Positions 32,528 through 40,788 of a stretch of 64,000 nt of DNA are shown here, piece by piece (the stretch's first letter is position 1; every line of letters starts with the position of its first letter). Origin of the DNA: Verrucomicrobiota bacterium (GTDB taxonomy: Bacteria; Verrucomicrobiota; Verrucomicrobiia; Opitutales; Opitutaceae); assembly GCA_023399155.1 (NCBI GenBank), contig JAEWQP010000006.1, positions 62,001-126,000 on the forward strand, written 5' to 3'. A program made the translations under genes and the position numbers. The notes beneath the pieces are model-generated. The model made no database searches and was not told the DNA's origin. It saw only the letters and a list, made by a program, of their open reading frames with translations.

Positions 32528-34294
32528 TCAGGCGGCGGGAGTTTCGAACTCCGGGATGAGATCGGTCTGGACCCGCCACAGGTCGGCGTAATGCCCGCCG
32601 GTCGCGAGGAGGGCATCATGCGTGCCCCGCTCGAGGATGCGGCCGTTTTCGATCACGATGATCTGGTCGGCCTTGCGCACGGTCGAGAGGCGGTGGGCGA
32701 TCACCAGCGTGGTCCGCTCGCGCACGAGGGAGTCGATCGCGCGCTGGATGCGCGACTCAGTCAACGTATCGACGCTCGCCGTCGCCTCGTCGAGGATCAC
32801 CAGGGGGGGATTCTTCAGGATCACACGCGCGATGGTCAGGCGCTGCTTCTCGCCCATCGAGAGCCGGATGCCGCGCTCGCCGATAAGCGTGCGCATCCCG
32901 TCGGGCAGGCGCTGCACGAACTCCCAGGCGGCGGCGGCCTCCAGCGCGGCGATGATCTCGGCCTCGGTCGCCTCCGGGCGCGCCAGCCGGAGGTTGTCCT
33001 CGACCGTGCCGTCAAAGAGGAACGGGTCCTGCGACACGTAGCCGATGTGGCCGCGCAGGTCCTCGAGACCGATGGCACGCACGTCCACGCCATTGATCGC
33101 GACGGACCCGGCGGTGACGTCGTAGTAGCGCAGGAGCAGGTTGGCGATCGTCGTCTTGCCCGCGCCCGTGTGGCCGACCAGCGCGGTGACCTTGCCGCGT
33201 GGCAGCGTGAGGTCGAGCCCGTCCACCACCGCAGCCCGGTCGGGGTAACAGAAGCTCACGCCGCGGTAGGCGACCTCGACCAGCCCGGCGGGGAACCGCT
33301 GCGGCTGCGCGGGCTCTGCCACGTCGATCGGGTGGTCGAGTATCTCGAAGACGCGCTCGCCCGACGCCTTGCCTGCGGCAAACATGTGGTTGAGGTTGTT
33401 GAGTGTACCGATCGGCTGGTACAACATCGCGCAGTAGGCGAAGAACGCCACGAAGCTTCCGAAGGTGAACGTGCCCGTGAAGGGCGCCTCGCCGCGGATG
33501 AGAAACCAGCCTCCCAGGCCGACCACGGCGACCGTGCCCAGGCTCATGATGAAACTCGTCCCCGGGCCGTGCACCGACCACCGGAACATCGCGCGCAGCG
33601 TGCGCCGCCGCAGCTCGTCCGCGATCGTCGCGAAGCGCGTGCTCTCGCGGCGGCGCAAGGCGAACGAATGGATGAGGCGGTTGCCCTGGATGTCCTCGAC
33701 CAGCAGCGAACTCATCTCGCCGGAACTCTCGCGCACGGCCTTCCAGTTCTTGCGCGTGGCGCGGAAGTGCATCGCGGCCAGCCAGAGCACGATCGGCAGC
33801 GGCAGCACCACGAGCACGGCGAGGACGGGTTGCTGCGCCATCAGCAGCGCGGCGATGCCCGCCACCGTGAGAATGGATACGAGGCCCTGCTCGGTGCCGT
33901 CGAGGATCACGCGCTCGACGTTCTGCACGTCCTCGATCACGCGCGAGGCGATCTCGCCGGACTTCCGGCGGTCGTAGAACGCGATCGGCAGGTCGAGGAG
34001 CTTGCCGTGGAGATCGCGGCGCAGGTCGACCAGGACGCGCTGCTCGAGTGTGTTGTTGACGCGGATACGCAGGCTGTTGAGCACCTCGCGGAAGAAGTAG
34101 CAGAGCGTGATGCCGCCCACGCCCCAGGCGAGCAGGTCACCGCGTTTGGCCGCCACCACCTCGTCCAGCAGCACCTTGATGATCTGCGGGATCGCGATGA
34201 AGAAGAGCGTGCTGCCGAGAGCCAGCGCCAGCGTGAGGGCGAACATGCCCTTGTAGCGGAAGAGATAGCGGGAAACGCGCCAGATCGTCTGCAT
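32528..34294 (-). CDS. ABC transporter, fused permease/ATPase (MsbA-like exporter)
   Basis: A 588-residue half-transporter that should dimerise in the inner membrane and export a lipid-like or hydrophobic substrate. The N-terminal 310 residues contain six membrane segments (for example LALALGSTLFFIAIPQIIKVLL, ILTVAGIAALLMAQQPVLAVLV). The ATPase domain has Walker A GHTGAGKT, a Q-loop in YVSQDPFLF, Walker B LVILDEATASVD and the H-loop IAHRLSTV. The signature motif is LSMGE instead of LSGGQ, an unusual variant in both positions 3 and 5. Substrate unknown. It is transcribed divergently from a small lipoprotein gene. Confidence 0.9.
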   Translation of the reverse strand: MQTIWRVSRYLFRYKGMFALTLALALGSTLFFIAIPQIIKVLLDEVVAAKRGDLLAWGVGGITLCYFFREVLNSLRIRVNNTLEQRVLVDLRRDLHGKLLDLPIAFYDRRKSGEIASRVIEDVQNVERVILDGTEQGLVSILTVAGIAALLMAQQPVLAVLVVLPLPIVLWLAAMHFRATRKNWKAVRESSGEMSSLLVEDIQGNRLIHSFALRRRESTRFATIADELRRRTLRAMFRWSVHGPGTSFIMSLGTVAVVGLGGWFLIRGEAPFTGTFTFGSFVAFFAYCAMLYQPIGTLNNLNHMFAAGKASGERVFEILDHPIDVAEPAQPQRFPAGLVEVAYRGVSFCYPDRAAVVDGLDLTLPRGKVTALVGHTGAGKTTIANLLLRYYDVTAGSVAINGVDVRAIGLEDLRGHIGYVSQDPFLFDGTVEDNLRLARPEATEAEIIAALEAAAAWEFVQRLPDGMRTLIGERGIRLSMGEKQRLTIARVILKNPPLVILDEATASVDTLTESRIQRAIDSLVRERTTLVIAHRLSTVRKADQIIVIENGRILERGTHDALLATGGHYADLWRVQTDLIPEFETPAA

Positions 34295-34397
34295 CGGAGC
34301 CGGGCAGTGGAATCGCGATGCCCGCCGCTCGCAAGCGAGAGACGGAGAAAACGGTTCGGGATCGCCTCTTCGCGCATGGCCCGCTCATGATCGGCGC

Positions 34398-34898
34398 ATG
34401 ACCCTCCCTGATCGCTCGCGTCTCCGGGGTTTCTGTGGGGTGCTCGCCGCTGCCGCCCTTCTGACGGGCGCGTGTTCGCGGAAGGAGGATCACACCCCCG
34501 CTGCGCCGGTCGCCGGCGCCCACGCCCACGTCGCGCCCCATGGCGGCACGCTGATCGAGATCGGCGATCACCAGTTCGCCATGGAACTGGTGCACGATGC
34601 CGCGGCCGGCCGGCTCACGGCGTATGTGCTCGACGCGCACGCCGAGAAGTTCGTGCGACTGCCCCTGCCCGGCTTCACGCTCGTCGCCCTCGTCAACGGG
34701 CGCCCCGAGTCGCTCACGATGGCCGCGGTGGCCAATCCCGCGACGGGCGAAACGGTGGGCGACACCTCGGAGTTCGCCACCGAAGCCGACTGGATGCGCG
34801 GACGGGTGGCGTTCGACGCCTACATCCCGACGATCGAGATCCGGGGCGCGACGTTCACGGACGTGCGCTTTGCCTTTCGCTCGAAGCCGGCGAAATAG
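34398..34898 (+). CDS. Lipoprotein with HAHxxPHGG segment (metal-efflux accessory-like)
   Basis: A 166-residue lipoprotein. The signal peptide ends in LLTGAC (lipobox, Cys at 26). After a His-containing linker (AHAHVAPHGGTLIEIGDHQFAMELV) comes a beta-rich region (GRLTAYVLDAHAEKFVRLPLPGFTL, AFDAYIPTIEIRGATFTDVRFAF). Small proteins and adaptor N-termini of this type often accompany RND metal efflux systems, and a similar GGRL-AEFFV protein closes the efflux operon at 43950-44399. The role is inferred. It is convergent with sufE and 103 bases from the divergent exporter gene. Confidence 0.6.
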   Translation: MTLPDRSRLRGFCGVLAAAALLTGACSRKEDHTPAAPVAGAHAHVAPHGGTLIEIGDHQFAMELVHDAAAGRLTAYVLDAHAEKFVRLPLPGFTLVALVNGRPESLTMAAVANPATGETVGDTSEFATEADWMRGRVAFDAYIPTIEIRGATFTDVRFAFRSKPAK

Positions 34899-34917
34899 AG
34901 TCCGCCGCGGGCGCCGC

Positions 34918-35340
34918 TCAGGACCCGGCCGGAACGCAACTCTCGGCAAATGCCTTGATGCGCGAGCGCAGGCTCGAGAGACCGTTGCGCCGGTTGGGTG
35001 AAAGCAGCTGGGTGACGCCGACGTCGGCGAGAAACTGGATGTCCATGTCGATGACGTCGCGCGGCCTCTCGCCGCTGTAGAGGTGGCAGACGATGGCCGC
35101 GATGCCCTTCGTGATCTGCGCGTCGGCATCCATCTGGAAATAGCAGCGGCCGTCGCGGTATTCAGGAAGCAGCCACAGGCGGGAGATGCAGCCCGGCAGG
35201 AGGCGCTCGTCGAGACGGTCCTTCGGATCCATCGTCGGGTAGCGCCGGCCGGCGGCGATCAGGTAGGTGAATCGCTCGTCGTCGTCCGGGAGCAGGCTGA
35301 GGGTCTCGACGAGGGCGTCGCGCTTTTCGTGGATGGTCAT
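34918..35340 (-). CDS. sufE: SufE family Fe-S cluster sulfur acceptor
   Basis: A 140-residue SufE-like protein that accepts persulfide from the cysteine desulfurase SufS. The catalytic Cys lies in LLPGCISRLWLLPE (compare the family V-x-GC-x-S-x-VW). DADAQITKGIAAIVCHLYSGE is the conserved second motif. No other suf gene is in the window. The ATG at 35340 is chosen over a longer frame. It is convergent with the lipoprotein gene. Confidence 0.9.
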   Translation of the reverse strand: MTIHEKRDALVETLSLLPDDDERFTYLIAAGRRYPTMDPKDRLDERLLPGCISRLWLLPEYRDGRCYFQMDADAQITKGIAAIVCHLYSGERPRDVIDMDIQFLADVGVTQLLSPNRRNGLSSLRSRIKAFAESCVPAGS

Positions 35341-35381
35341 CGGCGTGCAGCCGCGGGTACTGCGCCCAAGCCGGGCCGTCG

Positions 35382-38210
35382 TCAAGACGGTGTCGGCCGC
35401 CCGGGGTCGCCCATCCAGCGCTGCACCGCCTCGCGCAGCATGCGCGAACGCACAGGCTTGGCGACGCAGTCGTCCATCCCGGCCTCGCGACACTGCGCCA
35501 GCGTCTCGGATTGCGCGTCGGGAGCGAGCCCGACGATCGGCACGCGCCTGGCCGGCGCGGGCAGGCCGCTCTCGCGCGCCCGTATGGCCCGGGTGGCGTC
35601 GAAACCGTCCATCACGGGCATCTGGCAGTCCATCAGGATCAGGTCGTAGTGCCCAGTCGCGGCCCGCTTCACCGCCTCGGCGCCGTCGCCGACCACGTCG
35701 ACGCGGATGTTGTCGCGCCTGAGCGTCTCGACGACGATCACCTGGTTGATCTCGGTATCGTCGGCCAGCAGGACGCGGCCGCGCCCGTCAGGTCCCGCGT
35801 CCGCGCGCGGCGCGGTCGCCTCCTCATCCGGTTCGGCCGCGGGAAGCGGATGGGTGAACCAGAAGGTCGATCCGCGCCCGGGCGCACTCTCGAGGCCGAT
35901 GCGCCCGCCCATCAGCTCGACGAGCTGCCGGGAGATCGCCAGCCCCAGCCCGGTGCCGCCGAAACGTCGCGTGGTCGAGGAATCGGCCTGGGCGAACCGG
36001 GTGAACAGGCGCGCCTGCGCGTCCGCGGGGATGCCGATCCCTGTATCTATTATGCTAATACGCGCCATGCCCGGCATGTCCGGCTGCACGCGCACCAGCA
36101 CGGCACCCTGCTGGGTGAACTTGATGGCGTTTCCCGCGAGGTTGACCACCACCTGACGCAGTCGTGTCAGGTCGCCCAGCCAGCGCCGCGGCACGTCGTT
36201 GCTCCAGTCGAGCGCCAGGGAGAGCCTCTTTTCCGCGGCGCGCGGCTGGAGCACGGCGATGGCGTCGGCCATCACATCGCGGGCGTTGATCGGCTCCCGG
36301 TCGACCTGCACGTGACCGGCCTCGATCTTGGAGAAATCAAGGATGTCGTTGATCACATGCATCAGCGCGTCGGCCGAGGTGCGGATGGTGGAGACATACT
36401 TGAGCTGGGTGGCATCGAGCCGGGTGTCGCTGAGCAGATTTGTGAAGCCGATCACGCCGTTCATGGGCGTGCGGATTTCGTGGCTCATGACGGCGAGGAA
36501 CTCGCTCTTGGCCCGGCTCGCGGCCTGGGCGTCGTCGCGGGCCCGCATGAGGGCCACGGTGGCCTCGCGCTGCTCGCGGTTGAGGATCGCGATCCCGATC
36601 TGGTCGGAGAGCTGGCAGGCGAAGCTGATCTCGCGAGGCTCCCAATCGTGGGTGCGCCCGGCGTGCTCGAGGCAGAGCAGGCCGAGTTCGCGTCCCGAGG
36701 TGAGGATCGCCACGTGCAGGAGCGAGGTGATGCCGTGGGGCTTCAGGTACGACTCCGCGCGTGCGGCGGTGCGGGGGTCGCCCAGGGGTTTGTTCGCATC
36801 AACATAGCGCCGGGTCGCAAAGGCCTCGAGTTCGCACGCAAGTTCGCCGCGCTCGATCGTCGCGCCGGCCGAGTGACGGCGGGTTGCCGGTTCGTAGAGA
36901 TCGAGGCAGCGCACCGTGGACTCGCCGAGGGCGAACAACCACACGCTCGCACGGTCGACCCCGGCCATGACGGCCGCCCGTTCGGTCACCGCACGTGCAA
37001 AGTCCTCCACCTCGCCCGCGGCCAGGGCGGGGGCAGCCGCGAGATCGGAGGTCACCTGCAGCACACGCTCGCTCTGGTCCAGAGCCGCGAGGAGCCGCTC
37101 CTCCGCGCGCTTGGAGACCGACACGTCGACCACGACGCCGACAAAATGGTCGATGCTGCGGTCGTCGCGCCGCACGCAGCGGACGGCGACCTCGGCATGG
37201 ATGACCGCGCCGTCGCGGCGAACAAAGCGCTTGCCCAATTTGTAGCCGTCGCGGGTGCCTGCGGCCATGGCCTCGATGGCCTGCTCCTCGCCGCGCCGGT
37301 CGTCGGGATGGGTGACGGAGAGAGGCGTTCGTCCGACCAGATCCTCTCGCGCGTATCCGAGGATCTGGCACAGGTCGTCGTTGACCTCGAGCCACGTGCC
37401 CTCGGGAGCGAGGATCGCCATGCCGACCATGCCGTGGTCGAAGAATCCGTGGAAGCGCGCCTCCTTGAGCTGCACGATGTTGAGCGAACGCACGCGCGAG
37501 CGCTGGAAGAGAAACACGCCGGCGCCGGCCAGTACACTGCTGAGGAGCGCGCCGGCGAGGCCGACGCCCAGCGCCTTGTGCATCGCCCCAAGCCGCTCCA
37601 GATACACGGAGGCGTCGATATCCACGCCGACCGCGCATTCGACCACACCCGCGGCGTCCCGCACCGGCGTGAACGAGGTCATGAAGGTGCCCCATTTGTC
37701 CGTGTAGGGAGCCGCCGTGATCGTGGCCTCGCCCGTGGCCAGACACCCGGCGAGCGCGGGATCGGTATCCTCGTAGAGTTCGTTGATGGTGGCCTGGTCG
37801 ATCACGCCGTCGCCATCGGCGTCCGTCGGCAGCGCCGCGTCGACGACGAAGCGCGGTCCCTCGGGACTCATGCGTGCGGTGTAAACGTAGCGGATGTCGG
37901 GCAGCACCGCGAGCATCTCGCGAAACGGCGCGACCACCCGGTCGTAGGCGGGCGTATTGAGCTGGTCCTGACGAACGATGGCCGCGTGCGCCGCCACATC
38001 GAGGCGGGAGGCGGCGAGGCGTCCGATCGCGCGCATCTCGTCGTGTATCGTTTCGCGCAGGACGTGCCGTGCGGTGAGATACAGCATCCACTCGCTCGCG
38101 CAGATGCCGGCGAAGAACAACAGCGCGGTCACGACCCCGAGCGTGCCGGGACGGCTGAGCCGCCCGCGATCGGGGTTGCGTGGCGGGTGGGGAGGTGGGA
38201 GCGGGGCCAT
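35382..38210 (-). CDS. Membrane hybrid histidine kinase with periplasmic sensor, PAS, GAF and receiver
   Basis: A 942-residue kinase. Membrane segments at about 24-45 and 213-235 enclose a periplasmic sensor domain (46-212). That domain holds an EF-hand/dockerin-like loop TDADGDGVIDQATINE (130-141) and YTDKWGTFMTSFTPV. Then come PAS (about 255-368), GAF (about 395-545), HisKA with H577 (SHEIRTPMNG), HATPase (D722 in DTGIG, GGTGLGLAIS) and a receiver (about 812-930, D861 in LILMDCQMPVMDGF, K918). The signal could be a small solute or Ca2+ by the loop, but this is inference. The start at 38210 was chosen; 38273 is possible. Confidence 0.88.
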   Translation of the reverse strand: MAPLPPPHPPRNPDRGRLSRPGTLGVVTALLFFAGICASEWMLYLTARHVLRETIHDEMRAIGRLAASRLDVAAHAAIVRQDQLNTPAYDRVVAPFREMLAVLPDIRYVYTARMSPEGPRFVVDAALPTDADGDGVIDQATINELYEDTDPALAGCLATGEATITAAPYTDKWGTFMTSFTPVRDAAGVVECAVGVDIDASVYLERLGAMHKALGVGLAGALLSSVLAGAGVFLFQRSRVRSLNIVQLKEARFHGFFDHGMVGMAILAPEGTWLEVNDDLCQILGYAREDLVGRTPLSVTHPDDRRGEEQAIEAMAAGTRDGYKLGKRFVRRDGAVIHAEVAVRCVRRDDRSIDHFVGVVVDVSVSKRAEERLLAALDQSERVLQVTSDLAAAPALAAGEVEDFARAVTERAAVMAGVDRASVWLFALGESTVRCLDLYEPATRRHSAGATIERGELACELEAFATRRYVDANKPLGDPRTAARAESYLKPHGITSLLHVAILTSGRELGLLCLEHAGRTHDWEPREISFACQLSDQIGIAILNREQREATVALMRARDDAQAASRAKSEFLAVMSHEIRTPMNGVIGFTNLLSDTRLDATQLKYVSTIRTSADALMHVINDILDFSKIEAGHVQVDREPINARDVMADAIAVLQPRAAEKRLSLALDWSNDVPRRWLGDLTRLRQVVVNLAGNAIKFTQQGAVLVRVQPDMPGMARISIIDTGIGIPADAQARLFTRFAQADSSTTRRFGGTGLGLAISRQLVELMGGRIGLESAPGRGSTFWFTHPLPAAEPDEEATAPRADAGPDGRGRVLLADDTEINQVIVVETLRRDNIRVDVVGDGAEAVKRAATGHYDLILMDCQMPVMDGFDATRAIRARESGLPAPARRVPIVGLAPDAQSETLAQCREAGMDDCVAKPVRSRMLREAVQRWMGDPGRPTPS

Positions 38211-38446
38211 GGCGTCGGGCGCGTCCGTTCCTGCCGCGTCCGGTGGGAACCGAAGAGGAAAACGCCCGCGCATGCTGGGGTATCGACCCCGCGTGCAGCC
38301 GGTTGAGCACGCGCGTCGCGGCTCGAGTGAAGACCCGGCGGGCGCAGCTGGCGTCGGTGTCAATCCGATGCAAAAAGCCCGAACCCGGCGCCGTCGTGCG
38401 GCGACTCGCTCGCGAGCTCCCTGACGCGCGGGGTGGGAGGCATCAG

Positions 38447-38513
38447 CCGATGCCGGACATCGGGTCCGCGCGAGATTGACAGCGGTGCGCGGGCATGGCG
38501 CTATCCCGGCCGA
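38447..38513 (+). promoter_or_regulatory. Candidate operator and promoter of the metal-efflux operon
   Basis: A dyad CCGATG(5 bases)CATCGG at 38447-38463 lies upstream of TTGACA at 38476-38481, the perfect sigma-70 -35 box, in the 284-base divergent gap before the efflux operon. The expected -10 region (about 38498-38504, GCGCTA/CGCTAT) is poor. If transcription starts near 38507, the ORF would begin at the ATG at 38513 with little or no leader. The dyad could bind a metal regulator. No regulator gene is adjacent. Confidence 0.35.
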
Positions 38514-38917
38514 TGCGTCCGACGCTCAACCTTCGCGTGATCGCCCTGATCCTGGCCGTCCTTTGGCTGCCTGCGGTCTGGCATTGCGAGCTGGAGACCC
38601 TGCAGGTGGCTGCGGACGAGCACGGTTGCTGCTCGCATGACGGCACGGCGGACGGCGCGGCCGGTGGCGCATGCGTCTCCGATCCCTGTGCGATCTTCGA
38701 TGAAGGCCACGTGAGGGGCGGGGAGGAATGGACCGTGAACGTCCTTCCGCCGCTGGTGGCCGCCTTGCTGCCGCTCTGGGAGCAATCGATGATGGAGCCG
38801 ACGGCCGTCCTCAGGCCCGCGCATCCGCCGCCCGATCCCGTGCCGCACGCGAAGGCGTGGGTATTTGTGTGTCGGAAGGCGCCCCTGGCCAACGCGCCGG
38901 GGCACTCGGTGAGCTGA
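38495..38917 (+). CDS. Small exported Cys/His-rich protein at the head of the metal-efflux operon
   Basis: A 140-residue (or, from the ATG at 38513, 134-residue) protein that I cannot name. A hydrophobic N-terminal segment (RVIALILAVLWLPAVW) acts as signal or anchor. It is followed by HGCCSHDG with further Cys and His in GGACVSDPCAIF, a pattern suited to binding metal. The second half (LPPLVAALLPLWEQS, RPAHPPPDPVPHAKAWVFV) is low in features. It is the first gene before the outer-membrane channel gene, 95 bases apart, and probably part of the same efflux transcript. Metal binding is inferred from residue content. Confidence 0.5.
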   Translation: MALSRPMRPTLNLRVIALILAVLWLPAVWHCELETLQVAADEHGCCSHDGTADGAAGGACVSDPCAIFDEGHVRGGEEWTVNVLPPLVAALLPLWEQSMMEPTAVLRPAHPPPDPVPHAKAWVFVCRKAPLANAPGHSVS

Positions 38918-39012
38918 GCCCGCGCGCCTGCGCGGGTGTGGCGGCGGATCGTGTATCCGCCGATTGGGTTCGACCATCGCGATCCGGAGGATCGCGCAAC
39001 TCACCGTCCATC

Positions 39013-40281
39013 ATGCCTCGTTTTGCTTTTGTCCTGTTGCTTGCATCCACCGGCGCCGCGTTCGCGGCGCCGGAAACGCCGCCCCCTGGCGACATCGATC
39101 AGCTTGTCTCGACCGTCGTGTCCTCGCATCCCGAACTTGCCTTCTATGGAGCCGAGATCGATGCGGCCCGGGCCGAGGGCCGCGCCGCGCGCGCGTGGGC
39201 CGATCCGGAACTCTCGGCGAGCCTGGGCCGCAAGTCCGTGCGCGGCGGCGATTCCGGACTCTCGCGGGAGGGTCATGCGTGGTCGGTCTCGCTTGCGCAG
39301 ACCTTTGAGTGGCCCGGACGCACCGCGCTGCGCAAGGCGATCGCCGACCGCGACCTCGCGCTCGCGGAGCTGGCGCTCGAGGGATTCCGGGCCGAACTCG
39401 GCGGGCGCGTGCGCGCGCTGGCCTTCGGGCTGCTCGCCGCGCGAAAGCGTGCCGAGGCGGTGCGGGAAGTCGCGGCGCGCTTTCGCGAGTTGCGGGAGTC
39501 CTTCCTGGCGCGCGAACCTGGTGGGCTGACGCCGCAGCTGGAGATCCGCGTCATCGAGGCCCAGGAACTCGTGCTGGAGCGCCGTGCCACCGAGGCGCAA
39601 CTCCAGGCGGACGAATCGCTGATCGCGCTGAACCTGTTGCGGGGCGCGCCGCCCGACGAGCCGATGGAACTTGCCGAGGGCTCGGGGCGTCTCGCCGCGA
39701 CTCCCGATGCGGACGCCCTCCTGGCGCTCGCCGTCGAGCGCAACGTTGAGTTTCGCGCCCGGGTGGTCGAGGTGGAACGCCAGGGCTTGCGGGTGGACCT
39801 CGCGCGGCATGAACGGCGGCCCGCCGTCACCATCGCGCCCTTCGTCGAGGAGGAGAAAGCCGGGGAGCGCGAGCGCACCATCGGGCTTGGCGTTTCGCTG
39901 CCACTTCCCACGGGAGGTCGAGGCGGTGCGGCCGTCGATGCCGCCGGTGCGCGACGCGTGCAGGCGGAGGCGGCGTTGCGCGCGGCACGTTTGGAACTCG
40001 AGCAGGCGGTCATCACCGCGACGCGCGCGCATCGCGTGCACAGCGCGACCCTCGAGCGGTGGCCGGCAGCCACCCTGGATGCGTTTCGCGAGGCGGCCGG
40101 CGCCGCCGACCGGCATTACCGGCTCGGTGCCGTGCCGGTGGGCACCTACGTGGAGCTGCAGTCCGCCTACCTCGACGCGGTCGAGAGCCTGTTGGATACC
40201 GAACAGGCCGCACTCGAGGCCGGGCTCAAACTCGAGTCGCTCACAAGCGGCGCCTGGCGCGCCGTGGAGGTGACGCCATGA
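39013..40281 (+). CDS. TolC-family outer-membrane efflux protein (CzcC/CusC-like)
   Basis: A 422-residue channel protein. A signal peptide (PRFAFVLLLASTGAAFAAP) precedes long amphipathic helices with repeated Ala/Glu/Arg patterns (YGAEIDAARAEGRAARAWADPE, GLRVDLARHERRPAVTIAP, YRLGAVPVGTYVELQSAYLDAVESLLD). These are the typical alpha-barrel repeats of TolC proteins. Length is near the family's normal 420. It forms the outer-membrane exit of the RND pump. Its stop overlaps the next gene's start (ATGA at 40278-40281). The ATG at 39013 was chosen at the signal peptide. Confidence 0.88.
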   Translation: MPRFAFVLLLASTGAAFAAPETPPPGDIDQLVSTVVSSHPELAFYGAEIDAARAEGRAARAWADPELSASLGRKSVRGGDSGLSREGHAWSVSLAQTFEWPGRTALRKAIADRDLALAELALEGFRAELGGRVRALAFGLLAARKRAEAVREVAARFRELRESFLAREPGGLTPQLEIRVIEAQELVLERRATEAQLQADESLIALNLLRGAPPDEPMELAEGSGRLAATPDADALLALAVERNVEFRARVVEVERQGLRVDLARHERRPAVTIAPFVEEEKAGERERTIGLGVSLPLPTGGRGGAAVDAAGARRVQAEAALRAARLELEQAVITATRAHRVHSATLERWPAATLDAFREAAGAADRHYRLGAVPVGTYVELQSAYLDAVESLLDTEQAALEAGLKLESLTSGAWRAVEVTP

Positions 40282-40778
40282 AGCGGGACGTGAAAGTACG
40301 GGCTTGGATCCTTCGCGGCGCCGCGGCGGCGGGCCTGCTCCTCGCCGCAGCGCTGGCCGGGTGTTCGCAGGGGCACGGCGTGGAGGCCGCTCATGACGAG
40401 AGTGCGGCGCACGCGCATGGCGAACTGGCGGCCACCTACAAGGCGGGATTCGGCGTGCGCTTCAGCGAGACCGCCGCGCAGTTCGCCGGACTGCGTATCG
40501 GAGAGGTGGAGACACGCGACCTCGCAGGACGGGCGGACGTGGCCGCCGTCCCGCGGGAGGCGGTCCTGCGCACCGTGAGAGGCACGTTTGTCTACGTGGA
40601 GAATGGCTCCTGGCTCCTCCGCTCGCCGGTGCGGATTGGAGCGGAGGGCGCCGGCTGGGTCGAGGTGACCGACGGGCTTTACGAGGGCGACCGGATCGCC
40701 ACGGCGGGCGTGGAGGCGCTGTGGCTGGCCGAGATCGCGGCGGTCAACGGCGGCGTCGGCTGCGCGGACGGCCACTGA
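40278..40778 (+). CDS. Reduced periplasmic adaptor (membrane-fusion) lipoprotein
   Basis: A 166-residue lipoprotein with lipobox LAAALAGC (Cys29), followed by a His-containing spacer (AAHDESAAHAHGEL). It contains the N-terminal adaptor strand (FGVRFSETAAQFAGLRIGEVETRDLAG, about 58-84) joined directly to the C-terminal membrane-proximal domain (VPREAVLRTVRGTFVYVENG, TDGLYEGDRIATAGVEALWLAE, about 91-158). Normal CzcB/CusB adaptors are about 380-500 residues. The barrel-sandwich, helical hairpin and central beta-barrel are missing. The reading frame is intact, and the gene is coupled to both tolC and the pump gene, so this looks selected rather than broken. Confidence 0.7.
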   Translation: MKRDVKVRAWILRGAAAAGLLLAAALAGCSQGHGVEAAHDESAAHAHGELAATYKAGFGVRFSETAAQFAGLRIGEVETRDLAGRADVAAVPREAVLRTVRGTFVYVENGSWLLRSPVRIGAEGAGWVEVTDGLYEGDRIATAGVEALWLAEIAAVNGGVGCADGH

Positions 40779-40788
40779 GGAACGCGCG

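Noticed and set aside
35511..38306. 931-codon open frame opposite the hybrid histidine kinase
   Set aside because: Shadow frame: the kinase on the minus strand has all expected motifs; the antisense protein is His/Arg-rich without any recognisable domain.
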